Source of the DNA: Natronosalvus caseinilyticus
Lineage (GTDB): Archaea > Halobacteriota > Halobacteria > Halobacteriales > Natrialbaceae
Length of the DNA stretch: 64,000 nt
Reading direction: 5' to 3'
Assembly (NCBI RefSeq): GCF_017357105.1
Contig: NZ_CP071596.1
Span: 3,472,001-3,536,000, forward strand
The notes beneath the pieces were generated by a model. The model made no database searches, was not told where the DNA came from, and worked only from the letters and a program-made list of their open reading frames with translations. Each line of letters begins with the position of its first letter. Position 1 is the stretch's first letter. Positions 1 through 8,650 of the stretch are shown piece by piece. The position numbers and the translations under genes are program-made.

Positions 1-318
1 CTCCCGTTTCGGCAGTGCGAGTTCGAGCACCCCGCGGTCGACGCTCGCCGCGGCGTCGGATTCCGTCGCGTCGTCGGGTAGCGGGAGGTCGACGTCAACG
101 AAGAGGGGGCGGTTCTCCTCGAGGTAGTGGTACTCCTCGGGAAGATTCTTCTGGCGGCGAGCCTCGATCCGGATGCGGCCGTCTTCGACGGCGACATCCA
201 CGGTTTCGGCGGAAACCCCTGGCACGTCGAGTACGAGGAGGTAGGATTCGTCGCTTTCGAGGAGATCGAAGAACGCGGCGTCGGAGAGGTCCCGGAGGGC
301 GTCGCGCAGCGCTGACAT
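1..318 (-). CDS. Hsp20/alpha-crystallin small heat shock protein (partial)
   Basis: The reverse-strand frame opens at ATG 318 and is still open at base 1, so 106 residues are visible and the C-terminus lies outside the window. The visible part has a short N-terminal arm followed by a beta-rich stretch (LVLDVPGVSAETVDV, then a GRIRIEAR strand) and an LPLPDDA segment before RGVLELALPK, the usual order of an alpha-crystallin domain. Members are ATP-independent holdases that keep unfolding proteins soluble in the cytoplasm. No promoter could be fixed with confidence. The family assignment is fairly secure; the C-terminal extension that controls oligomer assembly cannot be judged. Confidence 0.75.
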   Translation of the reverse strand, partial: MSALRDALRDLSDAAFFDLLESDESYLLVLDVPGVSAETVDVAVEDGRIRIEARRQKNLPEEYHYLEENRPLFVDVDLPLPDDATESDAAASVDRGVLELALPKRE

Positions 319-463
319 AGTGACAGGTTCGAACGCCGTGACGAAAAAGGCCGCGGTCCCGACCGACCGTTTCCGTGCCGACTCACCGTACCTGTCTCGA
401 CCAATTATCCCGTACTGACCCACCGTTCCCGTATCGACCAACGTCTCCATACCCACGAACGGA

Positions 464-1288
464 TCAGAGGCCGCCGGCGCCGACGGCGAGAGAGATAACG
501 GTGAACAGGACGCCCGCGAGCGTCGAAAGCAGTCCTCGGACCGCGACGCGGCGTGCCGCACGGCGCTCGCTCACGTCGAAGAGCAGAAACGGCGGGCCGA
601 ACAGGCGGTGGCGAACGCAAGCCAGCAGGCCCGATTCCGGCGGGATCGACCGCTCGACGACGGCGTTCACCTGTCCCGTCTCTCGAGAGGCCGTCGTGTC
701 GCGCCGAGCCGTCCCGAGCAGGTGGACCGACTCCCCGACGTCCAGCCGGCGCTCGAGGTAGCGCCGATCCCGTCCGGTCGAAATCTCGAGCGGCCCGAGT
801 GAGAGGCTCGTGTTCTCGTCGGAGACGTCCTCGTCGCGCTCGATGTAGCGTGCGATCGGCACCGGCGGCGCCTCGCCTCCCTCGACGCGAATCCGCGCGT
901 CCTCAGTGAGCCGCAGGTCCGCCCCTCGCGGGTCGACCAGGACGTTCCCCGACTCGTCCTCGAGACGGAACGGCACGACCAGGGTCCCGCCGTCGATTTC
1001 GACCCACTTCGTGGTACTTCCGTTGTTGGTCGACTTCCGGCGTTTCTCCTCGACGGCGTACTCGACGGCGACACAGGCCGTCTCGGTGAACGGCGACTCG
1101 AGGACGTCGTCCCAGGCGAGTACGGTTCCGGACAGTTCGACGGACCCGCCGTTGGGCGTGTCGAGCACCGTGTGCGGGTCGCGTGCGAAGATGCGATAGG
1201 CGAAGCCCAGTTCGCGGAGGCCGTAGCCGAGAAGGACGAGGCCCAGGAGCACACCGAGGGCGGCCAGAGAGAGGACCAGGACGGACAT
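464..1288 (-). CDS. GIDE-domain membrane protein
   Basis: I place the start at ATG 1288 (274 residues) because a strong membrane segment begins directly there; the frame stays open upstream but that extension is arginine-rich and overlaps the divergent moeA. Visible layout: membrane helix at about residues 2-22, a soluble middle region, and a second hydrophobic helix in the last 20 residues. The middle resembles the GIDE domain of mitochondrial MULAN-type proteins: a TACVAVEY strand, a basic KRRK loop, then W-x5-G and VPFRLEDESG followed by VDPRGA. Unlike eukaryotic MULAN there is no C-terminal RING finger. Its function in archaea is not known. It is divergent from moeA with about 90 bases between starts. 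Confidence 0.6.
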   Translation of the reverse strand: MSVLVLSLAALGVLLGLVLLGYGLRELGFAYRIFARDPHTVLDTPNGGSVELSGTVLAWDDVLESPFTETACVAVEYAVEEKRRKSTNNGSTTKWVEIDGGTLVVPFRLEDESGNVLVDPRGADLRLTEDARIRVEGGEAPPVPIARYIERDEDVSDENTSLSLGPLEISTGRDRRYLERRLDVGESVHLLGTARRDTTASRETGQVNAVVERSIPPESGLLACVRHRLFGPPFLLFDVSERRAARRVAVRGLLSTLAGVLFTVISLAVGAGGL

Positions 1289-1379
1289 GTTCGGATTCCA
1301 ATTTGTAGGCGAGGACAAAAGTCGTCGGGTTCGCCGCCGACCCGCACGTTTTTCCTCCTCGGCCGTCCCTCTATGCGGT

Positions 1380-2681
1380 ATGAAGGGTGCCGACCACGAC
1401 CGCACGGAGTCAGGGTTCAGAGTCAGAACCCGCGTCGACGACGCCCAATCGACCCTCGAGGCCGCCCTCGAGGAGCGAAGCGTCCGGTGTGACCGGGAAC
1501 GCGTGACGCTCTCACGCGCCGACGGCCGCGTCCTGGCCGAGCCGATCACCGCCGACGTCGACGTCCCCCACTACGAGCGAGCGGCGATGGACGGCTACGC
1601 CTTGCGAGCGGCCGACACGTTCGGTGCGAGCGAACGCTCACCCGCGGTCTTGGCCCTCGAGGAGCAGCCCGACCCCGAAACCGCGCTCCCCCCGAAAACG
1701 GCCCGTCGGGTCCACACCGGGAGCGCCGTCCCCGCCGACGCCGACGCGGTCGTCATGCTCGAACACGCCGAATCGCTCGGGGCGACGGGCGAACTCGAGG
1801 TGCTCGACGCTGTCGCCGAGGGCGAAAACCTCGCGCCCGTCGGGGAAGACGTCGAGGCCGGCCAGAACCTGTACGAACCGGGCCATCGACTGCGCCCCTC
1901 GGACCTCGGCCTCCTTCGGTCGGCGGGGACCGACCGGCCACTCGTCTCGAGTCGGCCGTCCGTCGGCGTCGTGCCGACGGGCGAGGAGGTCGTCCAGGCC
2001 GATCCCGACCCCGGCGAGGTGATCGAGACCAACGGGCTGACGGTCTCGCATCTGGTCGAGCGCTGGGGTGGACACGCGACCCACCGCGAGGTCGTGACGG
2101 ACGACGCCGAGGCGCTTCGCGTGGCGATCCAGCGCGACCTGACGAAGGACGTCGTCGTCACGACCGGCGGCTCCTCGGTGGGCCAGCGGGATCTCCTACC
2201 GGAGGTGATCGACGACCTCGGCGAGGTGCTGGTCCACGGCGTCGCGCTGAAACCCGGTCACCCGGTCTGTCTCGGCATCGTCGAGGAAACGCCGGTGCTC
2301 GCGTTGCCGGGGTATCCGGTGGCGTGTCTCATCAACGCGGTCCAGTTCCTGCGGCCGACGCTCGCGTGGCTCCAGGGGACCGAGGCGACCCCGCATCCGA
2401 CGGTGACGGCGCGTCTCGAGCGAAAGATCGCCTCGGAGCCAGGAACGCGAACGTTCGCCCGGGTGTCGCTCGAGGCGGATGAGGGAGTCGAGCAGGCGCA
2501 CGAGCGACACGAGGAAGGGGAAGAAGGTGGGGAGCTGGTCGCGACCCCCACGCGAGCGAGCGGGTCGGGCGTACTCTCGAGCGTCGCGCTAGCCGATGGC
2601 TGGGTCGTCGTCCCGGAGGAGCGAGAGGGGATTCCGGCGGGCGAAACGGTAGCAGTGGAGAACTGGGAGCCCTGGTTCTGA
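1380..2681 (+). CDS. moeA: Molybdopterin molybdotransferase MoeA
   Basis: 433 residues from ATG 1380. MoeA inserts molybdate (or tungstate) into adenylylated molybdopterin in the cytoplasm. Visible family marks are the AMDGYA loop at residues 69-74, the STG/PTGEEV segment, the ETNG turn, VTTGGSSVG in the MPT-binding MoeB/MogA-like domain, the KPGHPVCLG strand and the LPGYPVAC loop, followed by the small C-terminal beta domain ending WVVVPEEREG. The length matches a single-domain-set MoeA. A longer in-frame opening to 1287 exists but lacks family similarity and crosses the divergent gene. A second moeA follows directly, and a Mo/W-pterin oxidoreductase lies at 8651, so cofactor maturation and use are linked locally. 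Confidence 0.88.
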   Translation: MKGADHDRTESGFRVRTRVDDAQSTLEAALEERSVRCDRERVTLSRADGRVLAEPITADVDVPHYERAAMDGYALRAADTFGASERSPAVLALEEQPDPETALPPKTARRVHTGSAVPADADAVVMLEHAESLGATGELEVLDAVAEGENLAPVGEDVEAGQNLYEPGHRLRPSDLGLLRSAGTDRPLVSSRPSVGVVPTGEEVVQADPDPGEVIETNGLTVSHLVERWGGHATHREVVTDDAEALRVAIQRDLTKDVVVTTGGSSVGQRDLLPEVIDDLGEVLVHGVALKPGHPVCLGIVEETPVLALPGYPVACLINAVQFLRPTLAWLQGTEATPHPTVTARLERKIASEPGTRTFARVSLEADEGVEQAHERHEEGEEGGELVATPTRASGSGVLSSVALADGWVVVPEEREGIPAGETVAVENWEPWF

Positions 2682-2911
2682 GGACCTAACGGCGAGGCGT
2701 CGGGCTGTGGCGAACAGGCGACACACTGCAACTGCGACCGCGACCGCGATCCGTCGTGTCGCACGACCGCCGCGCGGACCGCGTCTCGAGTCAGTTCACG
2801 CCGGGGGTGGCCGCTCCTTCGGATATAAACCTCGGCACATTGCTGGAGCGCAGTGGCCGAGCGCTCCGATGGACACTCGAGGTTTTTACCGCATCGCTTC
2901 CAAGAACGCCC

Positions 2912-4786
2912 ATGGACCGCAAGGAATTTCGGGATCTCGCGACGCCCGAGGAAGCCCACGAGGCGATCCGATCGCTGTCGCTCGAGGGCGGCATCGATCG
3001 CGTCCCCCTGTCGGAGGCGCGCGGCCGGGTACTGGTGACGCGCGTCGACGCCGAACTGGACGTGCCCGGGTTCGACCGCTCGAGTCTGGACGGCTATGCT
3101 CTCCGCGCGAGCGACACGTTCGGCGCGGACGAGGCCGACCCGGCTCGCCTCGAACTGGTGGGGGAGGTCCACGCCGGCGAAGAGCCGGGACTCGAGGTCG
3201 AATCGGGCGGCACGGTCGAAATCTCGACGGGGGCGGTGATGCCGCCGGGGGCCGACGCAATGGTTCCCGTCGAGCGGACGGACGTCGAGGACGGGACGGT
3301 CCTGGTCCGCACGAGCGTCGCGCCGGGAGACAACGTCATGTTCGCCGGGGCTGACGTCGCCGCCGGCGAGCGCGCGCTGGGGCCGGGGACGCAGCTGACG
3401 CCGCGGGAGATCGGCCTGCTCTCGGCACTGGGCGTCGGCGAGGTCCCCGTTCGCGCCCGTCCCCGCGTGGGAATCGTCTCGACCGGTGACGAACTCGTCC
3501 GCCCGGGCGGCGACCTCGAGAGTGCCCGCGGGCAGATCTACGACGTCAACAGCTACACGGTCGCCGCGGGCGTCGAGGACGCGGGCGGCGAGGCAGTGCT
3601 CTATCCCCACGCGGGCGACGATCCGGCAGAGATGGAGCGCGTGCTTCGGGACGCGGCCGACGAGTGCGATCTCGTGCTCTCGTCCGGATCGACAAGCGCG
3701 AGCGCGGTCGACGTGATTTACCGCGTGATCGAGGAGCGAGGGGACCTGCTGTTACACGGCGTGAGCGTCAAACCCGGGAAACCGATGCTGGTCGGGCGCC
3801 TCGAGCGGTCGGATTCGGCTGGACAGTCCGCCTACGTCGGCCTCCCCGGCTACCCCGTCTCGGCGATGATGGTCTTCCGGACGTTCGTCGCGCCCGCAAT
3901 CCGCGAGGCAGCCGGCGTTCCGGAACCCGAGACGGCGACGCTGACCGGCCGCCTGGCTCGAGAGGAACGATCCGAGCAGGGTCGACATCGCCTGCTGCCT
4001 GTCGGCGTCACGACCGACGGCGACGGCGAGTACCTGGTCTATCCCGTCGACAAGGGCAGCGGGGCGACGACCAGCCTCGTCGAAGCCGACGGCGTCGTCG
4101 AAATCGACGCCGACACGGACTACCTCGGGACGGGGGCGACACTCGAGATCCGACTGTTCTCGCCCGATCGTCGGCTCCCGACGCTGTTCGGCGTCGGTGA
4201 GGACGATCCGACCCTCAACCGCGTCCTCGACCGCCTCGAGCGACCACGATACCTCCCGATTGGGTCGCGCCCCGCACTGCGTCGGCTTCGGGCGGGAACG
4301 CCGGACGTGGCCGTGGTCGCCGGGCCGGTCGAGCCGGATCGCGAACCCGAGGGCACCGAACTCGGCTCCTGGGAGCGGGAGTGGGGGCTGATCGTGCCTG
4401 CGGGGAACCCGGCCGAGGTCGAAGGGCTCGAGTCGCTCGTCGACCGCGACCTGCGGTTCGTCAATCGGACGACTGACTCGGGGTTGCGAACGAGCCTGGG
4501 CGCCGCTCTCGCGGAACTCGCGGACGAACGTGGCCATGACCGCCACGATCTCACTACGGCTATCGACGGCTTCGACATAGGGCTCCGTGCTCACGAGAGT
4601 CCCGCTCGACGGGTCATCGGCGGGGATGCGGACGTTGCGCTCGGGCTCCGGGAGACCGCGGAGCGATTGAGCCTCGGATTCGTTTCCTGCGGCGACCAAC
4701 CCGTCCGGGTCTGGGCGGCGGCCGACCGCGTGGACAAACCGGGCGTTCGGGAACTCGAGTCGGCTCTCCACGAAAAACTCGAATAA
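2912..4786 (+). CDS. moeA: MoeA fused to a PBP-like domain
   Basis: 624 residues from ATG 2912. Residues 1 to about 420 are a second MoeA: SLDGYALRASDTF near residue 59, STGDELVRPGG, a QIYDVNSY turn, SSGSTSAS in the MPT-binding fold and KPGKPMLVG followed by LPGYPVSAMM. The remaining roughly 200 residues (from LFSPDRRLPTLFGVG) look like a periplasmic-binding-protein-like domain of the type fused to archaeal MoeA proteins, with an internal repeat of alpha/beta units and the VNRTTDSGLRTSL ligand-loop pattern. In such fusions the domain is presumed to sense molybdate or tungstate; this is inference. Two adjacent moeA genes suggest separate handling of Mo and W. A longer reading from 2756 exists but shows no family similarity. 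Confidence 0.85.
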   Translation: MDRKEFRDLATPEEAHEAIRSLSLEGGIDRVPLSEARGRVLVTRVDAELDVPGFDRSSLDGYALRASDTFGADEADPARLELVGEVHAGEEPGLEVESGGTVEISTGAVMPPGADAMVPVERTDVEDGTVLVRTSVAPGDNVMFAGADVAAGERALGPGTQLTPREIGLLSALGVGEVPVRARPRVGIVSTGDELVRPGGDLESARGQIYDVNSYTVAAGVEDAGGEAVLYPHAGDDPAEMERVLRDAADECDLVLSSGSTSASAVDVIYRVIEERGDLLLHGVSVKPGKPMLVGRLERSDSAGQSAYVGLPGYPVSAMMVFRTFVAPAIREAAGVPEPETATLTGRLAREERSEQGRHRLLPVGVTTDGDGEYLVYPVDKGSGATTSLVEADGVVEIDADTDYLGTGATLEIRLFSPDRRLPTLFGVGEDDPTLNRVLDRLERPRYLPIGSRPALRRLRAGTPDVAVVAGPVEPDREPEGTELGSWEREWGLIVPAGNPAEVEGLESLVDRDLRFVNRTTDSGLRTSLGAALAELADERGHDRHDLTTAIDGFDIGLRAHESPARRVIGGDADVALGLRETAERLSLGFVSCGDQPVRVWAAADRVDKPGVRELESALHEKLE

Positions 4787-4866
4787 CGTACAGAGACTGT
4801 CTCAGGGCGCCGGTAGTCAGGATCTTCGAAGTAGCAGTTTTACGCCCGAGCGGTGTAGTGTGTGTG

Positions 4867-5514
4867 ATGTCGACGATTGCCGAGTTTCGGATCCCGGCCT
4901 CGGATACGGCGATGGAGACGACGTTCGAGCGCGCCCCACAGGCCAGGCTCGAACTCGAGTCCTCCGTGTCGAAGACGCTCCCGTCGATCTGGGTCTCGGG
5001 GACGACCTGCGAGGCGATCGAGAACGCCTTCGCGGCCGACGACACGATCGAGCGATTCGAACTGGTCGCGAGCGCCGAAGACCGACTCCTCTACGACGTC
5101 GACTCCGAGCGCGGACAGTACCTCTACGACGAGTTGCTCTCCTCCGGCGGTTCGCTGCTCGAGGCGAGCGGCGTCGATTCCTGGTGGCAGTTCAAGATGC
5201 GGTTTCGGACGCGCGAGCACCTCGTCGATACTCACGAGACCCTCGAGAGCCAGGGGATTACGGTCGACCTGATCCGCGTCACTGACGTCTCGACGGTGTC
5301 GACGGGGAACACGCGGCTCACGCCGGAGCAACACGAGGCGTTGACGGCTGCGTTCGAGAAGGGGTACTTCAAGATTCCGCGCCAGATTTCGATGGAGGAA
5401 CTCGCGAGCGACCTCGGCATCTCCCATCAGGCGCTCTCGGAACGATTGCGCCGCGCGTACGGGACGCTGGTCGACGCGGAGGTACAACCGGTGACCGAGC
5501 AGACGACCGACTAG
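4867..5514 (+). CDS. Bat-like HTH-10 transcriptional regulator
   Basis: 215 residues. The start at ATG 4867 lies about 27 bases after a TTTTA element at 4838-4842, which fits a leaderless haloarchaeal transcript. The N-terminal roughly 140 residues form the bacterioopsin-activator-type regulatory region (STIAEFRIPAS opening, a DSWWQFKMRFRT segment). The last 60 residues form the HTH-10 DNA-binding domain: LTPEQHEALTAAFEKGYF, IPRQISMEELA, then DLGISHQALSERLRRA as the recognition helix. The ligand or signal is not visible. It is convergent with the HAD gene on the other strand; the two stop codons overlap at 5511-5514. Members regulate gene sets in haloarchaea, but the target here cannot be inferred. 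Confidence 0.8.
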   Translation: MSTIAEFRIPASDTAMETTFERAPQARLELESSVSKTLPSIWVSGTTCEAIENAFAADDTIERFELVASAEDRLLYDVDSERGQYLYDELLSSGGSLLEASGVDSWWQFKMRFRTREHLVDTHETLESQGITVDLIRVTDVSTVSTGNTRLTPEQHEALTAAFEKGYFKIPRQISMEELASDLGISHQALSERLRRAYGTLVDAEVQPVTEQTTD

Positions 5515-6140
5515 AACAGTTCTTCGAACGACTGGACGCGGTAGTCGCCGAGCACGCAGCGTCCGCGCCGGTCGTGGCCGACGCGTTCGACGTGAATCGC
5601 GTCGAGACCCGCGTTCCAGGCGGCGCCGACGTCCCCGGCACCGTCGCCAGCGAGGACGCCCTTGTGTCCGTTTTTCGCGACGCCCAGGTTCGTCATCACC
5701 CGTTCGACGGGCGTGGGGTCGGGCTTCCAGCCCGTCTCCGGGGTACAGCACAGCACGTCGTCGAACCAGTCGCGAATCCCGACGTGGTCGAGGACGGGAT
5801 CGGCCAGGAACTGCTGGCAGTGGGTGACGAGTCCGACTGGCGTCTCGAGGTCGCCGACGAACGCGGCGTCCTCGTGGAGGTACGTCTGTTCGGCGCGGAC
5901 GAGCGGATCCTCCTCGGCGTGGAAGGCGTCCCAGAACGCCGACGGCTCGATGCCCCAGGCCCTGAGCTGGGCGTCGCGAGAGCCGGTGAGCCCGTTCCAG
6001 AGGATGTCGGCCTCCCGGTCGGTGAACTCTCGACCGAGCCGGTCGCCGACGCGGTCGAACACGTCGCGGGTGTAGGACCACTCGACGTCGACTAGGGTTC
6101 CGTCGAGATCGAGGAGCCAGAAGTCGTACTCCGAGACCAT
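5511..6140 (-). CDS. HAD-superfamily hydrolase
   Basis: 209 residues from ATG 6140. HAD motif I is DLDGT at residues 11-15, with Asp11 as the nucleophile and Asp13 as the acid/base. Motif II is the VGLVTHCQQF strand, the motif III lysine lies in ETGWKPDPTP, and motif IV is AGDGAGDV. An alpha-helical cap sits between motif I and motif II (residues about 20-100), as in the phosphoglycolate-phosphatase/beta-phosphoglucomutase group. The enzyme should be a cytoplasmic Mg2+-dependent phosphatase; the substrate is unknown. It ends convergently against the Bat-like regulator with the stops overlapping. Confidence 0.8.
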   Translation of the reverse strand: MVSEYDFWLLDLDGTLVDVEWSYTRDVFDRVGDRLGREFTDREADILWNGLTGSRDAQLRAWGIEPSAFWDAFHAEEDPLVRAEQTYLHEDAAFVGDLETPVGLVTHCQQFLADPVLDHVGIRDWFDDVLCCTPETGWKPDPTPVERVMTNLGVAKNGHKGVLAGDGAGDVGAAWNAGLDAIHVERVGHDRRGRCVLGDYRVQSFEELF

Positions 6141-6271
6141 GTGGAGCTACCAGTAATCGCTCTGCTTATAAGTGTGTGTCGCCGCGAGCGCCGTCGGAGA
6201 CGGTTCCTCTGTTGGGCGTCGGGCGCCGGGCGTCACTCGCTCGAGGGCGCGGAACTCACAGGACCGTACCC

Positions 6272-6481
6272 TCACCGACGCGGTGTCTCGAGCCTGACTT
6301 CCCTCGTCTCGACGCCGGCACAGGAGGGACAGACGAACCGGTAGTGGACGGACCGTCCGGACGTCGTCACGTGCCAGCCCGCGTCGTCGCCGTCGTAGCC
6401 GCACTCTCGGCACCGGGCGCTGGTTCGGTCGAGTCGCTGGCGCAGTCGTTCGAACGGCGACCGACTTCGTTGTATAGACAT
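6272..6481 (-). CDS. Small zinc-ribbon protein (HVO_0649-like)
   Basis: 69 residues from ATG 6481. A basic N-terminus (SPFERLRQRLDRT) precedes a CRECG knuckle, a GWHVTTSGRSVHYRF spacer and a CPSC knuckle, so two CxxC pairs can bind one zinc ion. The pattern matches the haloarchaeal family of small CPxCG-related zinc-finger proteins, and I recall the HVO_0649 family as the closest; that identification is from memory. The function is unknown, with protein or RNA binding the usual suggestion. It lies divergent to the LOV-Bat regulator, 113 bases apart. Confidence 0.6.
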   Translation of the reverse strand: MSIQRSRSPFERLRQRLDRTSARCRECGYDGDDAGWHVTTSGRSVHYRFVCPSCAGVETREVRLETPRR

Positions 6482-6594
6482 GTGTTAACATACAACTCGA
6501 GGTCGTATAATTGTCCGCATCAGTCACGAACGAAGAATGTTCACCAGCACGACAGAGACTGGCGTTTTATGACCGGCCCGAAACTAGAACGGAC

Positions 6595-8157
6595 ATGGAC
6601 GACACGGACGGACGACACGGAGAAGGTGACGTTGACCGAGCCGTGATGGCGAGGGCTATTGACGAGGCACCGATCGGTGTCTCGCTCTCCGATCCGTCCC
6701 GCGAGGACAACCCGCTGGTGTACGTCAATCCGGCCTTCGAGCGACTCACCGGCTACGACGGCGAGGCGGTTCTCGGACGAAACTGTCGGTTCCTCCAGGG
6801 GCCGGACTCGAGCCCCGAAGTCGTCGCGGAAATGCGGGCCGCTATCGAGGAAGAACGGCCGACGACAGTCGAACTCCGGAACTACCGAGATGACGGCACC
6901 GAGTTCTGGAACGAGGTGACGATCGCCCCCGTTCGTGACGAGGCGGGAACCGTCACACACTACGTCGGCTTCCAGAACGACGTCACGGCCAGAAAGGCAG
7001 CCGAGTTCGCCCTCGAGGAACGAACCGAGGAACTGGAGTACATCCTCGATCGCGTCGAGGGCCTGATCCAGGACATGACCAGTGTCGTCGCCGGATCGAC
7101 CTCCCGGAGCGACCTCGAGACCGCAGTGTGTAGCCGAATCGCCGAGGAAGCCGCCTACGAGGGCGTCTGGATCGGCGAACGCAATCCCGCAACAGACACG
7201 CTCGAGGTGCGAGCGAGCGTCGGCGTCGATCCCGGCGACGTGCCGATCGAGGCCGACCACCCGGCGACGACCACCCTCGACACGGGGTCGGTCGCCGTCG
7301 ATACGATCGAGGGGTGGACCCACGCCTCGTTTCCGCTCGACTACAACGGCGTCGAGTACGGAACGCTGACGGTCTGCAGCGCCGCCGAACGCGACGTCGA
7401 CGACCGGGAAACGATCATCCTCTCGGCACTGACGCGAGCGGTCGCCAGCGGGATCAATGCCCGGGAGACGAGTCGCATGCTCGCGACGGACGCCGTCGTC
7501 GTCGTCGAACTCGAGATCCGCGACCGCGCCCTCGCGCCGGTCGCGATCAGCGCGGAGACGGACGGCCGCCTCGAGTACCGCCGATCGGTTCACCGAACGG
7601 GCGACGACACGGCATCGCTGTTTACGGTCACGAACGCCGACGCCGAAGAACTGGCGGCGGCCGCCGACGGTCTCGAGGGAATCGATCTCGCCGTTCTCGT
7701 CGAGCGGACGGACCGCACGCTGATCGAACTCGACGCCGAGGACGACCTCGTCGAGTGGCTCTCCGAACGCGGCATCCTCGTCCAGTCGATCGAGGCCGAA
7801 GACGGCCGTGCCCGGGTCAGCCTCGGGATTCCACACTCGACGAACGTTCGTGGCGTCGTCGAGGCGGTTCAGGCTCGCTACGACGGGGCGGACGTGCTCT
7901 CGTTTCGACAGCGCGAACGCGGCGGCGAGACCAGCGAGGAGTTCGCCGCCGGACTCGAGGACGCACTCACCGACCGCCAGTTCGCCTCCCTCCAGCGGGC
8001 CTACCTCGGCGGCTACTTCGAGTGGCCCCGTCCGACCACCGGTGAGGAACTCGCCAGTTCGATGGGGGTCTCCCGACCGACGTTTCACGAACACCTCAGA
8101 AATGCCGAAGCGAAACTCTGTCGGGCGTTCTTCGGCGACGAGCGGGCCGAAGAATGA
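6595..8157 (+). CDS. bat: LOV-GAF-HTH10 regulator (bacterio-opsin activator Bat type)
   Basis: 520 residues from ATG 6595, about 27 bases after a TTTTAT element at 6565-6570 (leaderless). The N-terminal PAS domain carries the LOV photosensor core GRNCRFLQG at residues 61-69 with the flavin-reactive cysteine at Cys64. It also has the later LOV flavin contacts: NYRDDGTEFWN (Asn96 and Asn106) and the FQND glutamine at about 127. A short helical linker (AEFALEERTEELEYI) leads to a GAF-like region (about 150-300), then the Bat regulatory region, and an HTH-10 domain at the end (LTDRQFASLQRAYLGGYF, then MGVSRPTFHEHLRNA). This is the domain order of Bat, which controls bacterio-opsin genes in Halobacterium; no opsin gene is in this window, so the regulon here is unknown. 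Confidence 0.82.
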   Translation: MDDTDGRHGEGDVDRAVMARAIDEAPIGVSLSDPSREDNPLVYVNPAFERLTGYDGEAVLGRNCRFLQGPDSSPEVVAEMRAAIEEERPTTVELRNYRDDGTEFWNEVTIAPVRDEAGTVTHYVGFQNDVTARKAAEFALEERTEELEYILDRVEGLIQDMTSVVAGSTSRSDLETAVCSRIAEEAAYEGVWIGERNPATDTLEVRASVGVDPGDVPIEADHPATTTLDTGSVAVDTIEGWTHASFPLDYNGVEYGTLTVCSAAERDVDDRETIILSALTRAVASGINARETSRMLATDAVVVVELEIRDRALAPVAISAETDGRLEYRRSVHRTGDDTASLFTVTNADAEELAAAADGLEGIDLAVLVERTDRTLIELDAEDDLVEWLSERGILVQSIEAEDGRARVSLGIPHSTNVRGVVEAVQARYDGADVLSFRQRERGGETSEEFAAGLEDALTDRQFASLQRAYLGGYFEWPRPTTGEELASSMGVSRPTFHEHLRNAEAKLCRAFFGDERAEE

Positions 8158-8228
8158 TCGGCTTATTCTCGCGGTCCATCGCGTAGTCGCCCCTTAGCGT
8201 CGAAAATCGAGTAGGACAGTCACCAGCG

Positions 8229-8236
8229 TTTATATA
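8229..8236 (+). promoter_or_regulatory. TATA element of the DUF1328 gene
   Basis: TTTATATA centred about 28 bases before ATG 8261, the spacing expected for a leaderless haloarchaeal transcript. It fixes the start of the short membrane protein that follows. Confidence 0.65.
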
Positions 8237-8260
8237 CTCGATTGTGGTGGCTGACCACAC

Positions 8261-8443
8261 ATGCTCGAGATCCCGCTTCAGATCGGTGGCGGCGGCTTCC
8301 TGTACTGGGCGATCATCTTCTTCGTCCTGGCGATTATCGCCGCGGCGGTCGGTGCCCGCGGCGTCGCCGGGGTGAGTATGGAGATCGCACGGATCTTCGT
8401 GTTGATCTTCATCATCCTCGCGATCGTCGCCCTGTTACTGTAG
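8261..8443 (+). CDS. DUF1328 small membrane protein
   Basis: 60 residues in two hydrophobic helices joined by a short polar loop: a glycine-rich start ([16 protein letters not shown]), the loop around [14 protein letters not shown], and a second helix running to the C-terminus. The GFLYWA opening and GVAG-x6-A loop are typical of DUF1328 (YtjA-like) inner-membrane proteins. The biochemical role is unknown. It appears monocistronic with its own strong TATA element. Confidence 0.8.
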   Translation: MLEIPLQIGGGGFLYWAIIFFVLAIIAAAVGARGVAGVSMEIARIFVLIFIILAIVALLL

Positions 8444-8449
8444 CCGCCC

Positions 8450-8540
8450 TCGAGTCTCGACACACAGAAACCGAGACTCGAGACTCGAAAACCAGAGGCC
8501 AGAGACCCGAAACCAGAGAAGCGACGCCAGCGGACGGACT
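8450..8540 (+). repeat. Degenerate short purine-rich direct repeats
   Basis: The gap between the DUF1328 gene and the aldehyde oxidoreductase gene contains repeated GAGACTCGA and CCAGAG/CCGAAACCAGAG words in imperfect tandem. No reading frame or hairpin of note is present. It probably reflects simple-sequence slippage. Confidence 0.4.
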
Positions 8541-8650
8541 CGTCACCGAGCCGGGTCCGTCGACGGTTTCCACGACGTAAGGACAATTGGTTACGGACCC
8601 GTGGGAACGCCTAACAGGCTACGAAACGAATATAACGAAGAGAGTTTACC

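Noticed and set aside
6541-8094. 517-codon minus frame over the LOV regulator
   Set aside because: Antisense to a clear LOV-GAF-HTH10 protein.
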